Notes under the pieces: generated by a model
What the model saw: the letters and a program-made list of their open reading frames with translations, nothing else
Databases searched by the model: none
What the model was told of the DNA's origin: nothing
Assembly (NCBI RefSeq): GCF_031454155.1
Contig: NZ_JAVDQG010000002.1
Coordinates: forward strand, 372,001-436,000
Direction: 5' to 3'
DNA: 64,000 nucleotides
DNA from: Desmospora profundinema
GTDB taxonomy: Bacteria > Bacillota > Bacilli > Thermoactinomycetales > DSM-45169
Part shown: piece after piece, positions 23,562 through 32,372 of the stretch
How positions within the stretch are numbered: the first letter of the stretch is position 1
How the letters are laid out: each line of letters begins with the position of its first letter
Made by a program: the position numbers and the translations under genes

Positions 23562-24809
23562 CTATCTCGAATGTATTTCTTCCACTGTCTCCTCCCAGTC
23601 CACTCGGTAGGAATATATCCAATCAATAGCCCGCTCGTTGACAAAAAATTTAAAAGCAACCCGCATCATCTGATCCCGGAACCACATCCTTACCGGGTCA
23701 GAGACCATTTTGTTCTGGCCGTTCTTCCGTGCCATCCTCACCAGCTTTCCCACCCGCTCTTTTCGGAGGGCTTGATACATCGCAAACGCCTTCTTAGAAC
23801 AGGGGATGTCCCGCAAACATTTGACCAGTACGATCCCGTCTTCCAATGCCATCGACGCGCCTTGGCCCGCATGGGGAGAGGTTGCGTGGGCGGCATCTCC
23901 AATCAGGACGACAGGTCCTTCGTACCAGGTCGCTTGATACGGAATATCGTGGATGGGAAAAACACCGATATCCCCTTTCGTGGAACGGATAATCTCTTGG
24001 ACGGGAGAAGGATCCACCCGGTGCCAATCGAGAAGCCGGCGGCGCCATTTCTCATGAGTAACCGTGTTCAGCTCTTCTCTGGAAGGTTCACGGGGAAACG
24101 CAACATTGTTAAACCAGTAGATGTCCCCTGACGGCTTTACCAAATAACCAAAAAACGCCTGTTTGCCGAAAATCATATGCATCGTGCCGGAAGTGGGGGG
24201 AATCGATGAATGATGGGCGAACCCGCCAAAACCAACCATACCCGTATAAGTAGGCTGAGGAGAGTCGGGAAAGAGAATCCGACGGGTACGGGAATGAATC
24301 CCGTCGCAGCCCACGAGGAGATCGCCGCGGTCTTCTGTCCCGTCCGCAAACCGGGCGGTTACCCTCCCACCTTCATTCACCTGGATGCCTTCCAGTTTTT
24401 TGCCGAACCGGACGGGGACGCCTTGCCGAATTGCTTCCTCACGAATCACCCGGTGTAACACCCCGCGTTTGATAATGATCCCGCACCGGCCCCGGGATCC
24501 GTTCGGTACATCCCCTAACCGTTTGCCGCCTTGATTCCACATGGTCATTTGTTCGCACAAAAAACCCTGCTCCAGAATCGGATCCTCCAATCCCAATGTC
24601 CGGAGCACATCCAAACCGTTAGCGGCAATGTTAAGGAAAAAACCAGCCTGATCGTCCGGGGCTTTTCGCGCTTCAAAAATCACCGGATCAAACCCCGCCC
24701 TCTTAAGAAACAGAGCCGTCGCCGGACCCGCAATTCCGCATCCGACAATCAGCACTTTCTTCTTCATCCCGGCGGTACGGCCGGTTTGAGATGCTTTGGT
24801 ATTTGTCAT
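23562..24809 (-). CDS. FAD-dependent monooxygenase, PHBH-fold
   Basis: Aromatic-hydroxylase-type flavoprotein of 415 residues. The FAD-binding VGCGIAGPATALFLKRAG is at about 23-40, the DG motif LLVGCDGIHSRTR at about 163-175 and the GD motif VLIGDAAHATSPHAGQGAS at about 300-318. Such enzymes hydroxylate aromatic, polyketide or antibiotic substrates with NAD(P)H; tetracycline-destructase and salicylate-hydroxylase relatives share this layout. No pathway genes flank it, so the substrate is unknown. GGAGG lies eight bases upstream of the ATG. Confidence 0.9.
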   Translation of the reverse strand: MTNTKASQTGRTAGMKKKVLIVGCGIAGPATALFLKRAGFDPVIFEARKAPDDQAGFFLNIAANGLDVLRTLGLEDPILEQGFLCEQMTMWNQGGKRLGDVPNGSRGRCGIIIKRGVLHRVIREEAIRQGVPVRFGKKLEGIQVNEGGRVTARFADGTEDRGDLLVGCDGIHSRTRRILFPDSPQPTYTGMVGFGGFAHHSSIPPTSGTMHMIFGKQAFFGYLVKPSGDIYWFNNVAFPREPSREELNTVTHEKWRRRLLDWHRVDPSPVQEIIRSTKGDIGVFPIHDIPYQATWYEGPVVLIGDAAHATSPHAGQGASMALEDGIVLVKCLRDIPCSKKAFAMYQALRKERVGKLVRMARKNGQNKMVSDPVRMWFRDQMMRVAFKFFVNERAIDWIYSYRVDWEETVEEIHSR

Positions 24810-24943
24810 CCTCTATTCCTCCTCTTCTTCTTTTCAGTTTAAGTAAAACCGGTCGTTTCCGAATCTTGCTGCAGCACGATTTCAAATCAGACTCGGGAAG
24901 GAATTCCAAAGCAGTGCCAGCCGCCGTGACCAATTCCTGTTCA

Positions 24944-24971
24944 TAATAAAAAACCGAGCTTTCGCCCGGTC
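24944..24971 (-). terminator. Terminator of the yhbD-bactofilin operon
   Basis: Minus strand: ACCGGGC, GAAA loop, GCTCGGT, then TTTTTATTA. Confidence 0.75.
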
Positions 24972-25074
24972 AGGTGATGACAAAGTGAAGCCAGGAAGCG
25001 AAGAGATGACCCGGACGAAACTTGCGGTGTCTAGTGTAAAGCGAGGCCAATCCCTCTTCGGTTCCCTCCCATTT

Positions 25075-25752
25075 CTACCGTTTCACTTTTTCCCCGACAT
25101 GGGACGTTTGATCCAAATGGAGCTCGCTGTATTCCACACGCTCAACCTTACAACCGGGTCCCAGACGGACGTGGTTGCCACGTACCACTTTGGCGTGGGT
25201 ATAAGCCAACTCCAGGTCATCCCCTTCGATGGTATTCACTTGGAGTACGGCAGAATGGCGATCAATTCCTACTTTGAACAAGACTGCCTGTATCCAACTT
25301 GCTTTTCTTCTGACCCGGATCGTTCCGCCACCGATCTCCCGTGCCTTGCTGCGTCCATATAAAGTGAGATGGATGATTCCCCCGTTTAAAAGACCGTCAA
25401 TAGAAAACTTGCCTCTCAGATCCAAAAACTCCGCTTCACAATCACCATGCGTGCGAACCTCTCCCCTGATTTTCATTCCTTCACCTGACAACTTCCCGAT
25501 AATGTCTATTCGTCCGTCCAGCCTCACTTCGTTCGCCTCTAGTTGCCCCCGAACTACGGATGTACCTGTCACCTCTACCTTATGGGCGTGGAGATCTCCA
25601 TCAACCTCCGACGACCCGCGTACCGTAAAAAGACGGCAGCTGACACCGCCAGCCACTTTTCCCGCTCCTTTAATCTTCACATCTCGATAATCGCCGCCAG
25701 CTGCAGATCCTGCGCCATGAATAACTAGATCCTGCACGCGATCTTCTTCCAT
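25075..25752 (-). CDS. Bactofilin-type polymer-forming protein (YhbE/BacE-like)
   Basis: A 225-residue protein made almost entirely of short beta-strand repeats (DVKIKGAGKVAGGV, LFTVRGSSEVDGDL, KVEVTGTSVVRGQL, and so on), the right-handed beta-helix of bactofilins and polymer-forming cytoskeletal proteins. B. subtilis YhbE (BacE) has the same domain and assembles at the membrane for flagellar functions. Its start codon directly follows the stop of the upstream yhbD-like gene, so the two are made together. Confidence 0.88.
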   Translation of the reverse strand: MEEDRVQDLVIHGAGSAAGGDYRDVKIKGAGKVAGGVSCRLFTVRGSSEVDGDLHAHKVEVTGTSVVRGQLEANEVRLDGRIDIIGKLSGEGMKIRGEVRTHGDCEAEFLDLRGKFSIDGLLNGGIIHLTLYGRSKAREIGGGTIRVRRKASWIQAVLFKVGIDRHSAVLQVNTIEGDDLELAYTHAKVVRGNHVRLGPGCKVERVEYSELHLDQTSHVGEKVKR

Positions 25753-26388
25753 TTAGACCCCTCCATCCGTTAAATCCAGTTTCATCTTTTCCACACATTT
25801 CGCCAGCTGGATCCGGTCCGCCACTTCAGTGTCGGGATCGACATGGATCTTTCCCTCATCCATGGCCAAAATGGCTGTCGTCACTCCCCCTTTACGCAAG
25901 AGAAGCACCTGCGCCCGGTGATTCTGGAAGTCAGCCGTCACCGTATCAAACAAGCGCAAGACGATTTTCCCCTCATTCTGTGAGAGCCCCCCGTCCTGCA
26001 ACAAGGATTCCAGTACGAGGAGAGCCAAAACCGTTCGATGGGAAACGGTTTCCACCCTTTCTCCCCGAACCTGTTCCAACCATTGGAAAGCCACTTCCGA
26101 AACCACGTTTCCCTCGATTAATTCGCTTTTCTTCCACACGGAGGTCGAAACGGAAGACAATAAATCGGCAATCTCATCGAGGGAGCGATCCTCTTTCCAT
26201 GCTTGGATTTTTTGAATACGCGCCAGAACAGCCTCCCGGGGAAAAAACGTTTCCTGCCCCGTAAAAGTGGATTTACGGATGAACCACTCCTCAGGAATCA
26301 ATTTTTTCCGCTTCCAGCGATACAATTGACCGTAAGAAATTCCGGTCAACTCTAGTAACTCTTTTTTGGATATCAGATCCGGGGTCAC
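25753..26388 (-). CDS. YhbD-like (DUF4004) protein with MerR-type helix-turn-helix
   Basis: Protein of 211 residues. N-terminal MerR-like winged helix (LISKKELLELTGISYGQLYR, then FFPREAVLARIQKI and a helix RSLDEIADLL). The C-terminal half is an uncharacterised DUF4004 region. In B. subtilis yhbD stands directly before the bactofilin genes yhbE-yhbF, the same arrangement as here. I chose the GTG at 26388, eight bases after GGAGG; the ATG at 26403 would include that site. A palindrome upstream may be its own operator. Confidence 0.82.
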   Translation of the reverse strand: MTPDLISKKELLELTGISYGQLYRWKRKKLIPEEWFIRKSTFTGQETFFPREAVLARIQKIQAWKEDRSLDEIADLLSSVSTSVWKKSELIEGNVVSEVAFQWLEQVRGERVETVSHRTVLALLVLESLLQDGGLSQNEGKIVLRLFDTVTADFQNHRAQVLLLRKGGVTTAILAMDEGKIHVDPDTEVADRIQLAKCVEKMKLDLTDGGV

Positions 26389-26415
26389 CACATCCACCTC
26401 CATTCGTAATGTAAC

Positions 26416-26428
26416 ATAACACTGTTAT
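26416..26428. promoter_or_regulatory. Palindrome ATAACA-N-TGTTAT upstream of yhbD-like gene
   Basis: A 6-1-6 perfect palindrome 28 bp upstream of the yhbD-like start. MerR-type regulators often bind their own promoter, so autoregulation is plausible. Confidence 0.35.
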
Positions 26429-26614
26429 AGTATCCAATCCTAAATCGAAAACCGACCCATTTGAAATCCATGTCCACAGTAGGTTCTCCCATACAAAAGC
26501 GATTCCGGGTTAAAAAAACAGCTGCCGCATCAAGGCGGCAACCGGTTGATACATGTGATGGATACGGAGCCGAAAACATCAAGCACCGGACCCGTTTTTA
26601 TACAAAGTTCAGTC

Positions 26615-26706
26615 GTTATGGCTGTCTTCATTTCGCTGTAAAAAGCACATCAGACGAACCAAAACCATACCGACCCGGGATTTCGTCTTTGGATTATTTA
26701 GACACC
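26615..26706. repeat. Rearranged fragments of the CTAGGGC element (copy F)
   Basis: ATGGCTGTCTTCATTTCGCTG matches one half of the element in the orientation of copy B, and CCATACCGACCCGGGATTTC...GGATTATTTAGACAC matches the right end of copy A. The two pieces are joined, with the centre scrambled, directly at the start of a truncated flippase gene. Confidence 0.6.
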
Positions 26707-27303
26707 TTTTACAGCATGGTGGGTCGGGGATTTTTAGTAGGGGCTACCTTTTTTCTTCTGGCACTCACCTATACCATCCAGCCCGTATTAGCCTTCTTGA
26801 CCGGAAAGCCGGAGTATGTCGCCGCTTACCCCTATGTGTGGCTGCTCGCACTGGGGACCATTCTCCACGGCATGCACGGAATCATCGGCGTAAGTTTGCT
26901 GATTCATAAGCAAACCAAGGCCATTTCCCATAGCTTTATCACAGCGGCACTGTTGTTCGTGGCGGGAACATCTTTGCTTATTCCCTGGTGGGGGTTATGG
27001 GCACCCGCCGGGATGACTGTCGTCGCATATGGATATGCCATCCTCTCCATCCATCGCAAAGCCCAACGAATCCGCCCCATCGATTTTCGCATGCCCTCCT
27101 TGCTCCAGTATTTGACGATATGTATCGCTTGTCTCTCTTTTCTTACCTGGGGGCAAGGACAAGAATGGAATAACGGATGGTGGTTGGGATTGCTGACCTT
27201 TCCCATCATGTTCGCTGCTGTATTTGTTACCGGCGTTTTTCAGTGGAAGACGGTACCCCTGATCTGTCGGCGACTCCCTATACTGGTCCGTCGGGGAATA
27301 TAA
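26707..27303 (+). pseudogene. 3' half of a polysaccharide (Wzx/MurJ-type) flippase gene
   Basis: From 26716 the frame encodes six or so hydrophobic segments ending in a basic tail, with the layout of the C-terminal half of MATE/PST flippases (GRGFLVGATFFLLALTYTI; WLLALGTILHGMHGIIGVSLL; WWGLWAPAGMTVVAYGYAIL). Full enzymes have about 430-500 residues; only about 196 remain. The N-terminal half is replaced by repeat-element sequence, which happens to stay open and adds a foreign leader. No ribosome binding site is seen. Very likely dead. Confidence 0.65.
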
Positions 27304-27313
27304 CCGTCCAGCA

Positions 27314-27346
27314 AAAAGACCCCAGGCATTTGCCCGGGGTCTTATC
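27314..27346. terminator. Bidirectional terminator
   Basis: AAGACCCCAGG, loop, CCCGGGGTCTT between the flippase remnant and a convergent acetyltransferase gene; it overlaps the last codons of the latter. Confidence 0.75.
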
Positions 27347-27845
27347 CAATCCGTCGAAATCCCAACCTCTCATTTACCATTCGCATGGCCACATTCTTTT
27401 CATGGATCCGGGTAACCAATCGAGCCATACCGCGATTACGGCAATCGGCAATCGCCCAGGATTTCAATGCCGTCGCGATTCCTTGTCTTCGATGGGAAGG
27501 ACGAACCGTCGTCAGTCCACATACCCCTTCTTCCTCTTGTACCTGGACACTGCTGAGGGCGATCCAATCCTCTCCGTCGGCGGCCAGGTACTGGGTTTGG
27601 GCATGGTTGAAATAGGAAGTTTCATAGATTCGATCCAAAAACGTATCATAGGTTTCAAATGTGCCGTCATGACCGGGGGTGTGCAGTACGCCTTCTCTGA
27701 CCAGTTCATATAGCTGTAGAGGAGTATCCGGTTCCTGGATCACATCCGCTAATCGAAACATCCGTAAATGAGGATAACGGCGATTGCGGCCAGCCCAATC
27801 ATCCGGCACCTGTGACAAGTTCAGTTCATACCGCCACTCACTCAC
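27342..27845 (-). CDS. GNAT family N-acetyltransferase
   Basis: Acetyltransferase of 167 residues with the acetyl-CoA loop VRPSHRRQGIATALKSWAI at about 113-131 and the final strand segment MRMVNERLGFRRIG. Similar sequence is found as the C-terminal half of tandem-GNAT proteins, so this may be a shortened form, but it has its own GGAGGGGG ribosome binding site before the GTG start. A 28-codon frame overlaps the start by 8 bp and probably couples translation. Substrate unknown. Confidence 0.85.
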   Translation of the reverse strand: MSEWRYELNLSQVPDDWAGRNRRYPHLRMFRLADVIQEPDTPLQLYELVREGVLHTPGHDGTFETYDTFLDRIYETSYFNHAQTQYLAADGEDWIALSSVQVQEEEGVCGLTTVRPSHRRQGIATALKSWAIADCRNRGMARLVTRIHEKNVAMRMVNERLGFRRIG

Positions 27846-27924
27846 AAAAGCCCCCTCCGATCAAAGTGCGTAACCCCCTGATTCCATCTGCTCCGAATTT
27901 CACGTCTGTTCTCCTCTCTTCCAT
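27838..27924 (-). CDS. Possible 28-aa leader peptide overlapping the GNAT start
   Basis: ATG-initiated frame with AAAGGGGGG six bases upstream; product is 28 residues, basic then Gly-rich (ends LIGGGFCE). Its stop codon overlaps the GTG of the acetyltransferase gene by 8 bp, the geometry of translational coupling or of a regulatory leader. It could also be a worn remnant of the missing N-terminal domain of the acetyltransferase. Confidence 0.4.
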   Translation of the reverse strand: MEERRTDVKFGADGIRGLRTLIGGGFCE

Positions 27925-28025
27925 AAAGAACCCCCCTTTAAAGCAGTTTGAAGGGATATTTCCCCTTCGTCTCCTTTGCAAGGGGGCATCGATTAATGAA
28001 ACTAGTTATTCATATCATTTTAAAC

Positions 28026-30149
28026 CTATTTCACCCGGTAATGGTACGGGATTCGAATCTGCTGGCCATCATCGGTCCCGATGCGGATGTAGCCTTGATA
28101 ATCCTTTCCGGATCCTTTGCCGTTTCCGCTTGCCGTTACTGTGAAAGTGCCGGATTCCCCACGCTCCAAATGTATGGAAGAGACATTGACATCCACATGG
28201 GACCGATCGTCCGTATGGAATCGAAATATCCGCTGCTGATCGGACGTGTTCGTCAAGGTTACTTTCCATGTCGCTTCCCTGTTTTTACCCCGATTCGGAA
28301 CCAGGCCGAAGCTGAGACTGGCCGGAGCAGCCATTGCCGGCGTATTCAAGGCGTCGGCGACCTGGATGATCCCGCCGCCGACTTCCAGAGGCAGGTTGGC
28401 GCTCCGCGGGTTTTTACCGGTCCCGATCAGTGCCGCCTTGATGTCCTGCGGCGTCCATTCCGGACGCGCCTGTTTTAACAGAGCCGCCGCTCCCGCTACA
28501 TGGGGAGTAGCCATGGAGGTTCCGTTATAGGAAGCGAGACCGCCTCCCGGCACACTGGAGTAGACGTTGACACCCACCGCCGCCACATCGGGTTTCAACG
28601 TATGGTTTACCGTCGGACCGCGGGAGGAGAAACCAGCAATCAGGCTGTGGTTTTCCGACGAATACTCCCGCACCGGAGCGGGTTCCAGCACGGCAGATGC
28701 GGACTGCCCTTGCTGAATCCACTCTCCGTCCTCCATCGATACCATCACCATCGGGATCGTAACGGATTCCTCCACAAACATCGCGGTGGGATCTCCTGCC
28801 CCGTTATTGATCAGAATCACGCCGACAGCCCCCCGGCTCTGTGCAGCAGCCGCTTTTTGGGTAAAGGTGCAGTCACCGCGCTTGATTACAGCGATCTTAC
28901 CGCTCAAATCAGCGGAGATGCCGCTGCACGCTTTTCCATCGCCATCCGTAACAACCTGGAGCGCCCCTTCTGTCTTCTCCGTAAGCTGTCCACCCGGGGA
29001 GGAACTTCCTGTCAACAACGAACGCTCCTCTCCGTCCACCGTAACCTGGATCGACGTGCCGAAGAAGTGACTGTTGGAGACCGCCCCCACAGTGATCACC
29101 TTATCCGCCGTACCGGGAGAGCCGATGGTCATCTGTCCGGGACCTTCGTTGCCGGCGGCAACCGCCACCGTCATTCCCGCTTCCGTCGCTGCGTTGACCA
29201 CTTCATCCAACAAATCCTTACCCATATGGGCCGTTCCACCTAGACTCATATTGGCCACATCCATCCCATCCCGCACGGCCTCCTCCACCGCTTTAGCGAT
29301 GAAGATGCTCTTGGCACTGCAATCTTCACACGGAAAGACGTTATAATTCCCTACATACGCTTTGGGCGCCACACCGGAGAGAGGAGTTTCGGCCATTCCG
29401 GAGGGATCTTTGTACCCCTTGATCCCTGCAATCGTCCCTGCTACGTGAGTGCCATGTCCGTCTAAATCTTCGGGGGTAGCCGCAGGATTCTGGTGAAAGG
29501 TTTTAGCCACAATCACTTTATTACTGGTAAAACGGGTATCCCCCCGCGGGAAGCCTTCCGGCATTTCCAGACTTTCATCGGTCAGAAACGGGTGACTGTG
29601 GTCGATTCCGCTGTCGATCACCGCCACCTTGGTTCCCGCACCGTCATAGCCCATATTCCACAACGGCCGGTTATTGATGATTTCGTGACTGGCGTTCATC
29701 TCCGGGAAATAATCGATACTTTTAACGACCTTTTTCACCCCCGGCCCCTGACGGAGTACTTCAGGGCTGACACCCTCAGCCTTCACCGCCAGGCCGTTGA
29801 AAGTTAGGGAATATTCGGTGACGACTTCCGCTTTGGAAGCCCGCTGTTTCAGCCAGTTTTTGTAATCCTTCCTCTTTCCCTCCAAATAGTTTTGGTAGAA
29901 ACGAACGTTGGATGATTGAACATCCAACTGATCGCCGCCCGCCGCTTTGGTCCGGGCGTATCCCCTTACTCCGCCTGTATACGATGCAACCGGTTCATCC
30001 TCCAACTGAACAAAGTAATACGTCTCTTCCGAAGCAGACCTTACCGAGGCATCGTCCGGATTGTACCAGGCGTTTACCGGCATGGTAAGTCCCGTAACAG
30101 TGACAGCCACTAACATTACAATCAGCAGGCTTCTCCATCTTTTCATCAT
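28026..30149 (-). CDS. Secreted S8 subtilase with PA domain, Vpr-like
   Basis: Extracellular serine protease of 707 residues. A signal peptide covers about 1-27 (cleavage near VNA). An I9 propeptide-type region runs to about 148. The catalytic domain has Asp179 (VAVIDSGID), His232 (GHGTHVAG), Asn334 (AAGNEGP) and Ser545 (NGTSMATPHVAG), with a PA domain inserted at about 380-490 (GKIAVIKRGDCTF). A C-terminal beta-sandwich follows (600-707). The order matches B. subtilis Vpr, though that enzyme is longer. Monocistronic. Confidence 0.93.
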   Translation of the reverse strand: MMKRWRSLLIVMLVAVTVTGLTMPVNAWYNPDDASVRSASEETYYFVQLEDEPVASYTGGVRGYARTKAAGGDQLDVQSSNVRFYQNYLEGKRKDYKNWLKQRASKAEVVTEYSLTFNGLAVKAEGVSPEVLRQGPGVKKVVKSIDYFPEMNASHEIINNRPLWNMGYDGAGTKVAVIDSGIDHSHPFLTDESLEMPEGFPRGDTRFTSNKVIVAKTFHQNPAATPEDLDGHGTHVAGTIAGIKGYKDPSGMAETPLSGVAPKAYVGNYNVFPCEDCSAKSIFIAKAVEEAVRDGMDVANMSLGGTAHMGKDLLDEVVNAATEAGMTVAVAAGNEGPGQMTIGSPGTADKVITVGAVSNSHFFGTSIQVTVDGEERSLLTGSSSPGGQLTEKTEGALQVVTDGDGKACSGISADLSGKIAVIKRGDCTFTQKAAAAQSRGAVGVILINNGAGDPTAMFVEESVTIPMVMVSMEDGEWIQQGQSASAVLEPAPVREYSSENHSLIAGFSSRGPTVNHTLKPDVAAVGVNVYSSVPGGGLASYNGTSMATPHVAGAAALLKQARPEWTPQDIKAALIGTGKNPRSANLPLEVGGGIIQVADALNTPAMAAPASLSFGLVPNRGKNREATWKVTLTNTSDQQRIFRFHTDDRSHVDVNVSSIHLERGESGTFTVTASGNGKGSGKDYQGYIRIGTDDGQQIRIPYHYRVK

Positions 30150-30396
30150 ATGATTCCCCCAGAGATGTATGGAACTTTAATGAAATATCAGACAATAATT
30201 AATACGATGAATAGAAAAGAATCTCCTGCTCTATATGACACTTTTCTCTCACGGTTTTTTAACGCTCCTCAGCGCGTCGACCAGGCTCGAAATCAGGTAG
30301 TGAACCCAAGTATACTTTCCTTTATTGGACGCCCCCTGCCCAGTCGTGATAAGGTAAAAAAACAACCATATCCCCCACGGACGGGAGGGCATCGGC

Positions 30397-31593
30397 ATGA
30401 ACATTGAAGCATCCCAACACATCCAACGCCTTAAACGCGGCGTGTTCCACGAGCTTATGGACCGAAAGCGCCAATTAGCATCGCAAGGGCGTTCCTTGAT
30501 CGACCTGAGTGTCGGCAGTCCGGACCAGCCGCCACCGGAATTTGTGAAGGAGACGATCCGGCACCATGCCGCCCGCGATGACGCCTATGGGTACACGATG
30601 GGTGCGCTCCCATCCTTCAATCACGCATTGGCCACCTTTTATCGCAAACGATACGGGGTTTCCCTGGACCCCGACGCGGAGTTTCTCCAGCTGATCGGTT
30701 CCCAGGACGGGTTGGCCCACCTGGCCACGGCCCTGATCAATCCGGGTGACACCGTATTGGTGCCGGACCCCGGATATCCCATCTTTGAAGTGGGCGTCCA
30801 CATTGCCGGCGGAGAACCCTATCCCCTGCCCCTGCGGGCGGAAAACGGATTTCTCCCCCGGTTGGAAGAAATCCCGACAGAGGTGGCTGACCGCGCCAAG
30901 ATGATGGTGCTTAATTATCCCGCCAATCCCGTCACAGCCACCGCGGATCGAATGTTTTTGGAGGAAGCGGTCCGCTTCGCCCGTCACCATGAGATTTTGT
31001 TGGTTCAGGATTTCACCTATTCCGAGCTGGTTTTCGACGGGAAGGACTCGGTCAGCCTCTTGTCCATCCCCGGAGCCAAAGAGGTGGCTGTCGAATTTAA
31101 TTCCCTTTCCAAAACCTTTAACATGGCGGGGTGCCGTATCGGTTATATGGCCGGCAACGCCCAAGTACTCCGCATCATGGCGACCATGATGTCCCATACG
31201 CAATACGGTATTTTCCTCCCCATCCAGAAGGCCGTGGAGGCCGTCCTCGCCCGTGGGGAATCCTTCATCGCCGAACAGCGGAAACGCTACCAACACCGCC
31301 GCGACGCACTGGTGGAAGCCTTAGCCGATGCGGGATGGAACATGTCCAAGCCTCCTGCGACCATGTACGTGTGGGCACCGATTCCACCAGGCTGGTCCTC
31401 CGTCGACTTCACTTTTCTCCTGATGGAGCAGACCGGTGTGATCGTCACGCCCGGAAGTGCATTTGGACGGGAAGGCGAAGGATATGTGCGCATCACCCTC
31501 GTTCAACCGGAAGACACCTTACGGGAAGCGGCAAGCCGCATTGACACCTTTCTAAAAACCGAACAGCCCACCTCGGGATCTTCGGTAAAATAA
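30397..31593 (+). CDS. PLP-dependent class I/II aminotransferase (DapL/AlaT-like)
   Basis: Fold-type I aminotransferase of 398 residues. The PLP lysine is in SLSKTFNMAGCRIGYMAG at about 231, with LNYPANPVTATA and the conserved Arg in GYVRITLV near the end. It resembles LL-diaminopimelate or alanine-type aminotransferases of Bacillales. GGGAGGG lies eight bases before the ATG. It is a single-gene unit with a very strong terminator, and the amino donor cannot be deduced. Confidence 0.88.
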   Translation: MNIEASQHIQRLKRGVFHELMDRKRQLASQGRSLIDLSVGSPDQPPPEFVKETIRHHAARDDAYGYTMGALPSFNHALATFYRKRYGVSLDPDAEFLQLIGSQDGLAHLATALINPGDTVLVPDPGYPIFEVGVHIAGGEPYPLPLRAENGFLPRLEEIPTEVADRAKMMVLNYPANPVTATADRMFLEEAVRFARHHEILLVQDFTYSELVFDGKDSVSLLSIPGAKEVAVEFNSLSKTFNMAGCRIGYMAGNAQVLRIMATMMSHTQYGIFLPIQKAVEAVLARGESFIAEQRKRYQHRRDALVEALADAGWNMSKPPATMYVWAPIPPGWSSVDFTFLLMEQTGVIVTPGSAFGREGEGYVRITLVQPEDTLREAASRIDTFLKTEQPTSGSSVK

Positions 31594-31611
31594 AGAGAGG
31601 AGAACCACCCC

Positions 31612-31650
31612 TCACACAAACAAGCCGGATTTCTCCGGCTTGTTTGTGTG
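31612..31650. terminator. Long perfect terminator hairpin
   Basis: CACACAAACAAGCCGGA, TTTC loop, and its exact complement to GTTTGTGTG. Sits between two convergent genes. Confidence 0.85.
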
Positions 31651-31671
31651 AAAAGGATGATTCCACGTCTC

Positions 31672-32211
31672 TTAAAAAATCTGGAACACCCCGATCAAAA
31701 TAAGTAACAGTCCACCTGCCTGAAAAACCCAGGGGTGACCCACCATTAAACCGATGTGCTTGCCGAGAAAGGCGCCCAGCCACAGCATCAGATTGCTCAT
31801 CAGCCCGATGCACACACCGAATACGACGGGGTGATAGCCCAGCAACCCGCCAGTAAGCCCCATCGCAAGATTGTTGACGGACAAACCAAAGGCGAGAAAC
31901 CACCATTCTCTGTCTAACTGGATATAAATCCGGGTCGCCCGTACCCGGGAAGTCATCCATGAATAAGCCCCGATCGCGATCAGAATCCCGCCGGCAACCC
32001 AATCGCTAATATAGAGGGGAAGCCATTGCTGAATCCAGGTTCCTCCTGCAACCGCCAAACCGGCAACTGCTCCCCCGACCACTCCGATCACCCATATGGC
32101 GGGGCGGGGGATGGAACGTTTCCTTAATCCATAGGCCACCCCCACCCCCAACGTGTCGACATGGGCAGCGAACACAATCAGCATAAATGTAAGGATGAAC
32201 GCAACTTCCAC
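31672..32211 (-). CDS. MntP/YtaF-family membrane protein
   Basis: Integral membrane protein of 179 residues with six helices. The first helix ends in AHVDTLGVGVAYG and the fourth contains FGLSVNNLAMGLTGGLLGY; these paired D/N-x-x-x-x-G signatures define the MntP/YtaF group. MntP exports manganese; YtaF is a sporulation membrane protein in B. subtilis. I chose the GTG at 32211, which gives the short N-terminus typical of the family; the longer frame upstream lacks hydrophobic character. Confidence 0.8.
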   Translation of the reverse strand: MEVAFILTFMLIVFAAHVDTLGVGVAYGLRKRSIPRPAIWVIGVVGGAVAGLAVAGGTWIQQWLPLYISDWVAGGILIAIGAYSWMTSRVRATRIYIQLDREWWFLAFGLSVNNLAMGLTGGLLGYHPVVFGVCIGLMSNLMLWLGAFLGKHIGLMVGHPWVFQAGGLLLILIGVFQIF

Positions 32212-32372
32212 GACTCTCCATCCTCTCTCTCTCCTATAGTTCATCCTATGTTTCCTATACGAGAAGAGTTCATAGAATGGGGAATCGCCGTAACGAAATA
32301 TTCGTCCCTGCCCGCATGCTCCCTGCACCCTTCCGGTCATACTGATACCGAATCCAATGGGGAGGGGAGACC

